From Actinoplanes sp. L3-i22 (lineage in GTDB: Bacteria; Actinomycetota; Actinomycetes; Mycobacteriales; Micromonosporaceae), in NCBI RefSeq assembly GCF_019704555.1, contig NZ_AP024745.1:4286501-4350500 (forward strand): a stretch of DNA of 64,000 bases, in the 5' to 3' direction. Of the stretch, positions 1-8,171 are shown one piece after another. Under the pieces are notes generated by a model, which saw only the letters and a list, made by a program, of their open reading frames with translations, did not search any database and had not been told where the DNA came from. Made by a program: the position numbers and the translations under genes. How positions within the stretch are numbered: the first letter of the stretch is position 1; each line of letters starts with the position of its first letter.

Positions 1-335
1 AGCCGGCCGTGCATGGCCAGCGACCAGTATTGATCGGATCCGAAGTCGTCCGCGTGGGCGAGCGGCTGCCCGGTGGCGATATCCCAGCGCTCGATCCAGC
101 CGTCACCGCATGCGGCCGCCACCAGCCGGCCGTCGGAAAGCCGGCCCGCGGTGAGGCCGTTCAGGCCGGCTGTCGTCAACTCGGGGTGCTGGCTGAGCAG
201 CTTGCCGGTGCTGACATCCCAGGCGGCGATCGGACCATTGTCGGTGGTGCCGGCCACCAGCACGGGAGGTCCGCAGGCATCGGTCACGAGGGCCATCGGC
301 CACCAGGGCCGCAACGCCTCACCGCCGATGATCAT
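1..335 (-). CDS. WD40-repeat protein, N-terminal part (runs off window)
   Basis: Open reading frame read from the ATG at 335 towards the window edge with no stop, so only about 111 N-terminal residues are visible. Two WD-type blades are clear: one ending GPIAAWDVSTGKLL and one GWIERWDIATGQPL, each with the W-D pair followed by a T-G turn. WD40 proteins form beta-propellers used as protein-interaction platforms. No signal peptide or membrane segment is seen in the visible part. No good ribosome binding site precedes the ATG, and an overlapping out-of-frame ATG just upstream is closed at once, so the start is only moderately certain. Function unknown beyond the fold. Confidence 0.65.
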   Translation of the reverse strand, partial: MIIGGEALRPWWPMALVTDACGPPVLVAGTTDNGPIAAWDVSTGKLLSQHPELTTAGLNGLTAGRLSDGRLVAAACGDGWIERWDIATGQPLAHADDFGSDQYWSLAMHGR

Positions 336-437
336 GGGCGCATCGTACGGCTTCAACCGCGTGTCGCCCGGACGGTTGGCCTCGCGCGCGAGTGCTGGCC
401 CAGCTCACCGTAGGATCGGGTCCCACCTCTCGAACGC

Positions 438-1103
438 CTACCCACGTTCCCGTGGATAGCCGATCTCGGCCAGGTCTTCGGCCAGATCGGCGAGCCTGGC
501 GTCGGGGTTCAGGCGTTGCACCAGCTCGTCGGTGAGCGGGCTCAGTGCGAAGATCTCAGCGATGGCGTCGCCGTGGACCGCGGTCTCGTAGTAGTCCTCC
601 GCGAAGCTCTGGTAGGCCAGGCCGGTTCCGTCGAGCAGGGTCTCGAACAGCCAGTTGGCTCCGTCGGGATCATCGCCGTCGGGCAGCACGACATCGCCGG
701 CGTGCCAGTGGTCGTCACCGTGCTGGCGCCACAGGCAAACCGTGGCCTCCAAGACGCCGCCTTTGTGGCTGAAGGCGGGTTCGTTGAGGCTGCCGGCGAA
801 CACGTCCGGGACGGTCGCGACCAGTCCGGGCCACACCTGCCCGCTGCGGTAGGGGGTCATCACCGATTCGTGGTCGAAGCCCCGGATGAACGCTCCGGCC
901 GGCGAGAACACGATCGAGTAGGCGTCACCGGAACCGTTCCTCATCGAGGCCATCTCCTCCTCCGGCCCCCATCGGGAGTCGAAGGAGAAGTACCGCGGTT
1001 CCCAGTCCGGGCTCATGATCGCGTCGAGTGTTGCCAGCGCTTGAGATCGCCGTCGCAGCGTCGCGATGTCCGGCAGGGCAAGCACTACCTGGTGAACTGA
1101 CAC
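438..1103 (-). CDS. Conserved-looking hypothetical protein
   Basis: A 221-residue soluble protein beginning MSVHQVVLALPD, acidic and rich in aromatic residues (for example FSFDSRWGPEEEMASM and LWRQHGDDHWHAGD), with no signal peptide, membrane helix or known motif. Codon use is typical of the host (GC-rich third positions). It ends about 100 bases from the WD40 gene start and is divergent from the gene at 1218. The composition resembles small unknown actinobacterial proteins that often sit near WD40, SUKH or immunity-type genes, but no family can be named. Several shadow frames overlap it on the other strand; this frame has the most protein-like composition. Confidence 0.65.
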   Translation of the reverse strand: MSVHQVVLALPDIATLRRRSQALATLDAIMSPDWEPRYFSFDSRWGPEEEMASMRNGSGDAYSIVFSPAGAFIRGFDHESVMTPYRSGQVWPGLVATVPDVFAGSLNEPAFSHKGGVLEATVCLWRQHGDDHWHAGDVVLPDGDDPDGANWLFETLLDGTGLAYQSFAEDYYETAVHGDAIAEIFALSPLTDELVQRLNPDARLADLAEDLAEIGYPRERG

Positions 1104-1217
1104 CTGAACATCTAACCCCTTTGCTCAGACTCGCCATGATCCGGTTAAGCCGATCTTGCGCGCGGATCTGGAAGCGCCCCCGTAACCAGTGATCGCAGGA
1201 CAGGTCACGGCCATTAG

Positions 1218-1790
1218 TTGGCAGAGGTGGTCCGTCTGCGACTGCTCTACGATGCCGTGGTGAACGGGCACGACGCGGAGCGGTACTGGGATCCGATGCC
1301 GCACCTCGACGCGCGGCTTGACCTGGCGGCCACGTTCCGGGGCAGGTGGCACGAGCGCAACTGGCGCAACGTTCCGGGACCGGTGTACGGCGCCGAGACC
1401 GACAACTGCTGGGTCGGCCGGCTGCATGCGCCGCGGCACGTGCTCTACGGCGACGACAATGACTACGGGCAAGAGTTTCTCTATCGCCAGCCAAACAGCA
1501 TCGACGAACTGCGCGCGGTGGTCGACGCGGTGCAGGCGGATCCCGTTGCCGGCTGGGCCTGCGACGGTGACGATCATTGGACACCGGCCCTGGTGCGTCA
1601 GTGGTGGCGCGACCGCAGCCGGCTGCGGGATTGGATCACGGCAGAACTCGGCCGATGCTCTGTCTCGGACCGCGCCGATGAACGCGAAGTCGCGACCGGT
1701 CTCGCCGACTACCTCGCCTACCTGGACGGTGACCTGGAAGGTCATCTGTGGGCGTACTGCGAATTCCTCGACCACCGAGCCGGCCGGTGA
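1218..1790 (+). CDS. Hypothetical protein with Trp/Asp-rich sequence
   Basis: A 190-residue soluble protein with many aromatic and acidic residues (RWHERNWRNVPG, GWACDGDDHWTPALVRQWW). The frame opens with TTG at 1218; a GTG at 1227 is an alternative start, and neither has a strong ribosome binding site. There are no membrane segments or recognisable catalytic motifs. It is divergent from the 438-1103 gene and convergent with the broken leucine-rich gene that starts at 3356. Similar-sized proteins of unknown function occur in actinobacteria. No role is assigned. Confidence 0.6.
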   Translation: MAEVVRLRLLYDAVVNGHDAERYWDPMPHLDARLDLAATFRGRWHERNWRNVPGPVYGAETDNCWVGRLHAPRHVLYGDDNDYGQEFLYRQPNSIDELRAVVDAVQADPVAGWACDGDDHWTPALVRQWWRDRSRLRDWITAELGRCSVSDRADEREVATGLADYLAYLDGDLEGHLWAYCEFLDHRAGR

Positions 1791-1857
1791 CCTACGGCGA
1801 TTCGGATGCGGGCGCGACACCGTGACGTGCGGTTTGCTGTGGGAGGCCGTGGCGAGG

Positions 1858-3356
1858 TCAGAACTCGCGCCATTGGTCGAACAACTCGTCGGCGTGGTTG
1901 GTGGAGAGCTCGGCGCGGATGGCGAGGCCGGCAAAGGCGTCGCCGGCCTCTTCGCGACGCAAGGTGTCGATCAGTTCGTACCGCTGATCGATGCGGTTGA
2001 GCTGCGAGACGAAGTTGCGCAGGATCAACTCGGCGGCAGCGGTGCGATCCGGCGCGTCATTGGGCAGGGCGTCGATTGAGCGTACGGCCGCCGCGTACGC
2101 CTTGCAGGCGGCTGCGCCGGCGCGCGGATCGTCGTCGGCCCAGTCACGAAACGGGTTGGTGAGGTTGGCGGCCAGCCAGGTGTCGTTCTTGGCTCCCGTG
2201 ATGCTCACGTGGACGGCGACGCGCCGGTAGCGGGCCTTGACGGCGGTCGCCGCCGTGCGGCGCAGGCCGTCGATGGTCAACGCGGTCAGCGCGGGCAAGT
2301 CCGGCAGCGTGCCGGCGTCGAGACCGTACGCGTCGGTCAGAGTGAGGTGGGCCAGGTGGGGCAACCCGCTCAGTGCCGCGGCGTCACGGAGGTCGCCGGG
2401 TGCGTCGCGCCAGGCCAACCACAGCGACTCCAGCTGCCGCAGACCGGACAGCGGTGCGGCGCTGATCGTTCCCTTGCCGACATAGCGCAGGTCGCGCAGC
2501 CGGTCGAGCCCGGACGGCAGGCTGCCGCCGGGTTCGTCACTGGTGACCGTCAGTCTCAGCCGCGCGCCCTGGCCGGTGACGGAGACCGTTTCGACTCTAG
2601 CGCCGGCCATCAGGTGCAGGGAGGCCAGGCCGGCGGGCAGGTGCAGCACACCGACGGGCCCGTCGACGGCCAAGCTGGTCAGGCCGGTACCACGCAGGTC
2701 CAGGCCGGAGGTGGCGTCGGTCCATGTCAGGTCCTGCACGATCGGGTGATCGCGAGTGCGGCGACCAGCCCGCGGTCGGGGCCTGACCAGGTGAGCGAGG
2801 TGCAGCACGCCAGCTGGTCCAGCGCCGACCAGCGCACGGGTCCGACCGGTGGTGGACTGACACGGCCCGTGCCGGTCAGATCCAGTCGCCCGATCGCCGC
2901 TCCGAGGGTCACCGGGCCGGCGCCGAAGTCGACGTCGATCTGGCCGCGGGTCGCTGCCGCCCGGTACGCCTGTTTCGCCGCAGCGGGTAGATCGCGATCC
3001 CAGCGCCGCTGCGCGGCGATCTGGACTGGCAACCACTCCCACCCCGAGTAGCTGTTGCTTGTGCCCGACATCGCCGTGGGGACCGGCAGCCGGCCGAGCC
3101 AGGTCCAGCCAGGCGGAGGCGGCTGCTCGCTGCCGATGCTGATTCGCGCCAGCCCGTTCTGGTGGCCGTGATGATCCAGAATCAGCGGCGGCGTATCGGC
3201 AAGCTGCCCCAGCCCGGGCAGGTCGTCCGACTCCCACGCCAACGCGTGAACCGTGATCGCGTCCTTGTCGATCCCGGAGACTTGGCAAGCGCCGTATCCG
3301 CCTACCGGCACCGGTATCACCGCGACATCTCCGACCGCAGGCGCTGCCCTCATCAC
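1858..3356 (-). pseudogene. Leucine-rich-repeat-like protein, broken by one frameshift
   Basis: Two adjacent frames together make one plausible protein of about 499 residues. The first, from the ATG at 3356, begins MMRAAPAVGDVAVIPVPVGG and reads well until about 2750, ending in the nonsense tail ITRSCRT. The downstream frame resumes with HPIVQDLTWTDATSG and continues to the stop at 1858 with leucine-rich strands such as LRQLESLWLAW, LPHLAHLTLTDAY and LPALTALTIDGL. Restoring one base, so that the joint reads CTC GCC GAT CAC, gives a smooth LADHPIVQDL junction. The gene is therefore either a fresh single-base-deletion pseudogene or contains a sequencing error. The intact product would be a soluble LRR-like protein of unknown function. 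Confidence 0.7.
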
Positions 3357-3438
3357 CTGGGGAGGTTAGCCCGCAACTATGCAGCCTGGGGGGCCGGCAA
3401 CCCAGCGGCCGACTCACGACGCTGGGCCTGCCGACATC

Positions 3439-3477
3439 GTCAGGGGTAGCCTGACAAATGTCAGGTGCGGCCTGACA
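3439..3477. promoter_or_regulatory. Two tandem palindromic operators upstream of zinc-finger/HTH gene
   Basis: Two near-identical inverted repeats, GTCAGG-N5-CCTGAC (3439-3455) and TGTCAGG-N5-CCTGACA (3459-3477), lie head to tail. Their centres are 21 bases apart, about two helical turns, and both lie just upstream of the ATG at 3501. This is the arrangement expected for cooperative binding of a dimeric regulator. The adjacent gene encodes a small zinc-finger/HTH protein that may autoregulate. A third copy with the same 5-base spacer lies at 15533-15547. Confidence 0.6.
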
Positions 3478-3500
3478 GTTCGCTGCCGTTGGGAGACGAC

Positions 3501-3890
3501 ATGTCGAGCGAAACCAGTGGCGCCGCGACGGCCGTCCAGTTGTGCTGCTCCTTCTGTGCCAAGCCGAGCTCGGAAGTGGAGAAGATGATTGCCGGGCCGG
3601 GCGTGTACATCTGCAACGAGTGCGTCGATCTGTGCAATGACGTCCTCCGATCGGATGGGGACGACCCGCTCGAATCGGGCGAGCGTATGTCAGCCCGGGA
3701 GAACGGGATGTCCGATGAGCAGATCCTCGAACAGCTTCCGCGCCTCTTGACGGTCGGAGTTCAGACCGAGGCGAGCCTCCAAAGGCTGGTCAACATCTTG
3801 CGTGAGCGAAGGGTGACCTGGGCGCGCATCGGCACCGCCCTGGGGATCACCAGGCAATCGGCGTGGGAGCGATTCTCAGGTGATGAGTGA
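3501..3890 (+). CDS. ClpX-type zinc-finger protein with C-terminal HTH
   Basis: A 129-residue protein. Start chosen at 3501 because GGGAG lies just upstream; a longer frame from 3465 would run through the operator end. Residues 14-45 form the C4 zinc-binding motif seen at the N-terminus of ClpX (CSFCAKP...[13 protein letters not shown]16-x2-C19 and C38-x2-C41). ClpX's AAA+ ATPase is absent. The C-terminus ([19 protein letters not shown]) looks like a helix-turn-helix. Stand-alone versions of this zinc finger fused to an HTH are common in actinobacteria; a role as a DNA-binding or adaptor protein is inferred. The tandem palindromes directly upstream suggest autoregulation. Confidence 0.8.
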   Translation: MSSETSGAATAVQLCCSFCAKPSSEVEKMIAGPGVYICNECVDLCNDVLRSDGDDPLESGERMSARENGMSDEQILEQLPRLLTVGVQTEASLQRLVNILRERRVTWARIGTALGITRQSAWERFSGDE

Positions 3891-3924
3891 CTGCCCGGTT
3901 CCGCTGTGCGCGGCTGTGTGATCG

Positions 3925-5343
3925 TTATTGGCGGGTTTGTTTGATGAGTAGGGCTACGAATCGGGCCAGGGCTTCGGCGGCGCGGGGGTCGGCGGCCGGC
4001 CAGCGGGTCATCAGCAGGGGTGCGGCTCGGGACAGGATTATGTCCTCGCGGGCCAGGACGAAGTAGAGCGCGAGCGCTGCTGATCGTGCGTTGCCGTCGG
4101 CGAACGGGTGGAAGTGCAGCACGTCGAGGTAGACCCGGGCGGCTCGTGACGGCAGTGGTACGGCCGGGTCGGTGGCCTCGGTGAGGCATGCGTCGAACAC
4201 CTCCGGCAGGTAGGCGCTGTAGGCGTACCGTTCCTGGCCGGCCCTCGACCAGGCGGACGTGGTGCGGAACCAGGCGTTGGCCACGTCGAGCACCTCGCGT
4301 TGCCACGCCTCGAGGCGCTCGAACGTGAGGGGGCCGCCCTCGGCCGCGTCCGCGCGCACCAGATCGAGCGCGGCGAGAATGCGGGCGGCGGGGTACTTCT
4401 GTCGGGACAGGTGCTCGGCGATGCCGTCGCGTGCGGTGCGTGCCGGGCCGGTGACGTGTTCGGTGGCGTGCTCCCAGCGGGCGGCCTGCCGGATCCGCCG
4501 CCAGGACGCGAGAGTGTCGGGGATCGCTGGTGAATAGACCCGGGGCACCCGCGTGGCGGTGGGCAGTTCGGTGCTGCGCCAGCTCGGCCAGTCCTGGGGC
4601 CAGGTGTCGGGCCACACGTCGTCGGGTTGCGGCGTGATGCCGGTCAACGTCGCCGCCAGGGATTCCGCGGCGTCGGCGACCTCGGCGCCCAGCGGGGAGA
4701 CCGAGCTCGAGAACCGTCCGCCGATCGCGGTGTCGATGAGCGCCTCGTGGTTCTCGCCCGGTACCTCGGCGACGGTGAGGAACCAGGTGAGGGCCAGGGC
4801 GCAGATGGAATACCAGTCCTCGTCGTCACCGGAGCGCGCGGCCACGGTCGCGACCAGGGAAGCTGTCGTGGCTTCCCAGGCGGCCGCCGCCGCGCGGGGC
4901 TCGGCCGGCAGCGGCAGGTGCACGGTGAAGAGTTCGGCCAGGTCGTCGAGGAAGGTCCGCCAGTCCAGCAGCGCCCCGGCGACGGCGTCGAGCGTCTCCT
5001 CCGGCGTGGCGATCGAATCACGAGCGCCGTGCCAGCGCAGCACCAGCACACCGTCCGTTGTGCGGCCGGGCATCTGGGCGCTCCAGCCGCAGGCCCAGGC
5101 GCCGTAGTGCTCGACGAGGGCGACGGTCATCGCCTGCTGCCAGTTCCAGCGCGCGGTCTCCGCCGCGTGGTCGAAGACCTGGTCGCGGACGTACCGGTAA
5201 GGCGCCGGCACGCCGCCGGCCGGGGCCACCGCTCGCACCACGTCGAGCACCGTGCCCGGATCGAACGGGTGCCGGTCCGGGTCGACGTCCGACCAGGTGA
5301 GTGCCTTCAATCGCAGCTGTGGATCGTCGTAGTCGATCGTCAT
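3925..5343 (-). CDS. Fic/DOC-family protein (putative AMPylase)
   Basis: About 472 residues from the ATG at 5343; a longer frame from 5361 would begin inside a perfect palindrome. Near the C-terminus lies the Fic core motif HPFADGNARSA, matching HxFx(D/E)GN(G/A)R, whose His is the catalytic base and whose Asn-Arg bind the nucleotide phosphates. Fic enzymes transfer AMP or related groups onto Thr, Ser or Tyr of target proteins. The long N-terminal part (about 270 residues) has no recognised domain; no inhibitory S/TxxxE(G/N) helix was confidently found. No toxin-antitoxin partner is adjacent, so target and regulation are unknown. Confidence 0.8.
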   Translation of the reverse strand: MTIDYDDPQLRLKALTWSDVDPDRHPFDPGTVLDVVRAVAPAGGVPAPYRYVRDQVFDHAAETARWNWQQAMTVALVEHYGAWACGWSAQMPGRTTDGVLVLRWHGARDSIATPEETLDAVAGALLDWRTFLDDLAELFTVHLPLPAEPRAAAAAWEATTASLVATVAARSGDDEDWYSICALALTWFLTVAEVPGENHEALIDTAIGGRFSSSVSPLGAEVADAAESLAATLTGITPQPDDVWPDTWPQDWPSWRSTELPTATRVPRVYSPAIPDTLASWRRIRQAARWEHATEHVTGPARTARDGIAEHLSRQKYPAARILAALDLVRADAAEGGPLTFERLEAWQREVLDVANAWFRTTSAWSRAGQERYAYSAYLPEVFDACLTEATDPAVPLPSRAARVYLDVLHFHPFADGNARSAALALYFVLAREDIILSRAAPLLMTRWPAADPRAAEALARFVALLIKQTRQ

Positions 5344-5372
5344 CGGCGGCCATCGTGCCACGATGGCCGCCG
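5344..5372. terminator. Perfect 29-base palindrome between DUF4097 gene and fic gene
   Basis: CGGCGGCCATCGTG and its exact reverse complement are separated by a single C (centre 5358), giving a 14-bp uninterrupted stem. It lies 35 bases after the stop of the DUF4097 gene and directly abuts the Fic start codon at 5343. Without a T tract it fits a GC-rich actinobacterial terminator for the upstream operon. Equally it could be an operator, or a hairpin controlling Fic translation. Confidence 0.5.
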
Positions 5373-5406
5373 GCCGGGCGACCCTGTTATCGCGCGGCTG
5401 GACCGT

Positions 5407-6183
5407 TCAGGGTTGCGCGTATCCCACGCGGGTGTCGCCGGAGCGGGCGTCCGCGGTGATGCTTCTCGGGGCGGCCGCGTCCTGGGTCACGTCGATCGAC
5501 CTGCTTCCCGAGAGGGTGCTGCCCTGCACGCGGTAGGCGTCGGCGGGCGGCACCGAGATGCTCAGATCACCCGAGGTCGTGCTTGCCCGTACCGAGTCGG
5601 GAGCTGTGGAGAACGACAGCCGCACGTTTCCCGACTTCGCTGTGACGGTCGCGTTGGGCGCGTCCAGGCGCAGCGCCACGACGGCTCCGGACGTGGCCTG
5701 CGCGCTGAGGTCGCCCTGACCATCTCGTACGTCGATGTCTCCGGAAGTTGTTTGAAAGGTCTTGGTGCCGTTGTTGCCGCGGGACGCGATCGCACCGGAT
5801 CGGACGGTCGCGTTGATCGTGACGCCGGCCGGCACCGTGACCTCGTAGTGGATCCGGCAGCCGGGCAGCCGCAGGTGGTCGCCGCATGATGCGCTCAGTG
5901 TCACCGCGTCGGCTGATCCGCGGTCGTTCGTGACGGGCTTGTCGTAGGCCCAGGTCAGGGTCCGCTTCACGAGGATCCGGTGGTCCGTGGCGGCCAGAAA
6001 CGTCACGTCGCCGTTGCTGAGGTCCAGGTCGACATGTCGCACCGGTTGGTCGAAGCTCTGTTGCTCGACCAGCGTCCGTTCTCCGAACCAGCCCCAGAGG
6101 TAGACGCTGGCCAGGATCACCATCACCACGGTCAGAGCGCTTCCGGCGCCGACCCACAGGTTGCGCCTTTGCCGGCCGTTCAC
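5407..6183 (-). CDS. Membrane-anchored DUF4097 (LiaG-like adhesin-fold) protein
   Basis: A 258-residue protein. Residues about 10-33 form one transmembrane anchor (WVGAGSALTVVMVILASVYL), followed by an extracellular repetitive beta domain with the recurring pattern TTSGDI/ATSGAV/AKSGNV/TTSGDL, each SG turn typical of DUF4097/LiaG-type right-handed beta folds. It follows the response regulator by 5 bases and forms the third gene of a kinase-regulator-DUF4097 operon. LiaG-like proteins are linked to cell-envelope-stress two-component systems in Firmicutes; an envelope-sensing role here is inference. A strong palindrome follows the gene. Confidence 0.8.
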   Translation of the reverse strand: MNGRQRRNLWVGAGSALTVVMVILASVYLWGWFGERTLVEQQSFDQPVRHVDLDLSNGDVTFLAATDHRILVKRTLTWAYDKPVTNDRGSADAVTLSASCGDHLRLPGCRIHYEVTVPAGVTINATVRSGAIASRGNNGTKTFQTTSGDIDVRDGQGDLSAQATSGAVVALRLDAPNATVTAKSGNVRLSFSTAPDSVRASTTSGDLSISVPPADAYRVQGSTLSGSRSIDVTQDAAAPRSITADARSGDTRVGYAQP

Positions 6184-6188
6184 CGTGG

Positions 6189-6839
6189 CTACCTCATCCC
6201 TGCGCGAAGGTACTTGAGCACGGCCAGCACCCGTCGGTGGCCGCTTTCCGCAGCCGACAGGCCCAGCTTGGTGAAGATGCTGCTCACGTGCTTGGCCACG
6301 GCGCTCTCGCTGACCACCAGGCGCTGCGCCACGCCGGCGTTCGACTTGCCCTCGGCCATCAGGCTCAGCACGGCCGCCTCCCGGGCGGTGAGCAGAGCCA
6401 GCGGGTCGCCGCGGTGGCGCACCAGCAGCTGCGAGACGACCTCGGGGTCGAACGCGGTGCCGCCGTCGGCGACCCGCCGGGCGGTCAGCAGAAAGTCGTC
6501 GACGTCGGCGACCCGGTCCTTGAGCAGGTAGCCGACGCCGGTGGTGTCGCCGGAGAGCAGCTCGGTGGCGTAGCGCTCCTCGACGTACTGCGACAGCACG
6601 AGGACCGCGATTCCCGGCTTGCGCTCGCGCAACGTCAAGGCGGCCCGCAAACCCTCATCAGAAAAACCAGGCGGCATCCGTACGTCGGTGATCACCAGGT
6701 CGAGTTGGTGATCGTCGGCCACCCGGTGCAGTTGTTCGGCGTCGCCCACCGCGGCCACCACGTCGAATCCGGCCCCGCGCAACAGCCGGACCAGGCCCTC
6801 GCGGAGCAGGACCGAGTCCTCGGCGATCACGATCCGCAC
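6189..6839 (-). CDS. NarL/LuxR-family response regulator
   Basis: 216 residues: an N-terminal receiver domain (phosphoacceptor D52 in DLVITDVRMP, acidic pair ED at residues 7-8, Lys in YLLKDRV) and a C-terminal LuxR-type HTH (LTAREAAVLSLMAEGKSNAGVAQRL...). This is the usual length. Its start overlaps the end of the histidine kinase gene by 13 bases, indicating translational coupling. Phosphorylation by that kinase should control DNA binding. Likely targets are its own operon, ending in the DUF4097 gene, and the divergently transcribed MMPL exporter gene, by position only. Confidence 0.9.
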   Translation of the reverse strand: MRIVIAEDSVLLREGLVRLLRGAGFDVVAAVGDAEQLHRVADDHQLDLVITDVRMPPGFSDEGLRAALTLRERKPGIAVLVLSQYVEERYATELLSGDTTGVGYLLKDRVADVDDFLLTARRVADGGTAFDPEVVSQLLVRHRGDPLALLTAREAAVLSLMAEGKSNAGVAQRLVVSESAVAKHVSSIFTKLGLSAAESGHRRVLAVLKYLRAGMR

Positions 6840-8038
6840 GGCAGCTCCACCTCGACGGTCGTGCCACGGCCTGAAGCGCTGTCGATGCGCAGGGTCCCGT
6901 CGACGGCCTGCACGCGGGCGCCGAGTCCGCGCAGGCCGGTGCCGTTCGCGCTGTCGGCCCCGCCCCGGCCGTCATCCGAGACGGTGATCAACAGCTGGCC
7001 GGCCACCAGCCGGACCCGCAGCGCGATGCGGCTGGCCTCGGCGTGCTTGGCGGCATTCGCCAGCAGCTCGCAGATCACGAAGTACGCGACGGTTTCGATG
7101 CTCGGGTCGATGCGGGTGGGCAGCTCGGCCGTGACCCGCACCGGCACCGGTGATCTGGCCGCGAGGCCCGACAGCGCGGCGTCGAGGCCGCGGTCGTCGA
7201 GCACCGCCGGATGCAGTCCACGCACGAGCGCCCGGATCTCGGCCGACGCGCTCTTGGCCAGTTCGTGGGCGTCGACGACCAGGTCACGAATCTCCGCCGG
7301 CCCGTCGCGCAGGGCGCTGCGGGCCATGCCCAGGTTCAGGGCGAGCGCGGTCAGCTGCAGTTGGGCGCCGTCGTGCAGGTCGCGTTCGATGCGCCGCCGT
7401 TCCGCTTCGGCTGCCGCCACCGCCGCGGCCCGGCTCTGCGACAGGGCGACGACCTGCCGCTTGAGCTGCTCGGCGGGGGAGCGGCCCAGCAGCCGGCGGG
7501 CCAGCCGGACGTCGACCGCCGCGCAGGCCGCCGCGACCAGCGGGGCGGCGAGCAGCGCGGCGACCCCACCGAGGACGGCGAGCAGCCGGATCCGGCCGTC
7601 CACGGCGAGGCCGAAGAAGGTGAATCCGGCCGGCCCGGTGACGCCGACCAGCAAAGATGTCAAGCCCACCGCGGCGGGCACGAGCACCGGGATCAGCAGC
7701 AGCGGGCCGAGTAAACCCTCGACCAGGTGGTAGCCGAGGTGCCGCCAGGTGGTGCCACTGCGCAGCCGCGGCTTCTCCGGTGGGCCGGGGTCGGGGATGT
7801 CGACGCCGAGCAGCACGTGCAGCCGGGTGCGGTGCAGACGGGCCATTGTGGTGGAGAGATCCGACGTCCATCGCAGCAGCGCCAGGCTGGGCCAGACCGT
7901 GGGCGCGAGGACGATGCCGAGCGTGGCGAGGGCGACGACCAGCACGCAACCGACGGCGCCGGTCACCGCGCCGATCGCCACGGCGGCCATGGCGCTCAGC
8001 CCCGTGCGCCAGGTGGTCGACACCCGCTGCAAGCTCAC
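6827..8038 (-). CDS. Sensor histidine kinase (HisKA_3 type)
   Basis: A membrane sensor kinase of about 403 residues. Start chosen at GTG 8038 (VSLQRVSTTWRTGLS); the longer frame to 8110 has an unlikely N-terminus. Two hydrophobic hairpins lie in roughly the first 175 residues, then the dimerisation/phosphoacceptor helix RRIERDLHDGAQLQL (H222), then an HATPase domain with NAAKHAEA and the glycine-rich DDGRGG and GLRGLGARV boxes. Such kinases autophosphorylate on His and pass phosphate to a NarL-type regulator, here the overlapping downstream gene. It is divergent from the MMPL transporter across about 130 bases, so that transporter is a plausible regulon member. Confidence 0.9.
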   Translation of the reverse strand: MSLQRVSTTWRTGLSAMAAVAIGAVTGAVGCVLVVALATLGIVLAPTVWPSLALLRWTSDLSTTMARLHRTRLHVLLGVDIPDPGPPEKPRLRSGTTWRHLGYHLVEGLLGPLLLIPVLVPAAVGLTSLLVGVTGPAGFTFFGLAVDGRIRLLAVLGGVAALLAAPLVAAACAAVDVRLARRLLGRSPAEQLKRQVVALSQSRAAAVAAAEAERRRIERDLHDGAQLQLTALALNLGMARSALRDGPAEIRDLVVDAHELAKSASAEIRALVRGLHPAVLDDRGLDAALSGLAARSPVPVRVTAELPTRIDPSIETVAYFVICELLANAAKHAEASRIALRVRLVAGQLLITVSDDGRGGADSANGTGLRGLGARVQAVDGTLRIDSASGRGTTVEVELPCGS

Positions 8039-8171
8039 TCGATCGACGCTAGTGAGGATGGCGGTGCCGGCACCATGAAGCCTGCACCACCATCGAGCTG
8101 TACCCAGCACTACCCCAAGTCGGGTCTGTACGTGACTGACTCACCGGCCGGCCGCGCCGAGGATTTGCCGC

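Noticed and set aside
1858..3417. 519-aa frame from 3417 as one intact protein
   Set aside because: Its first 220 residues are out-of-frame text; the real N-terminus is in the neighbouring frame from 3356.
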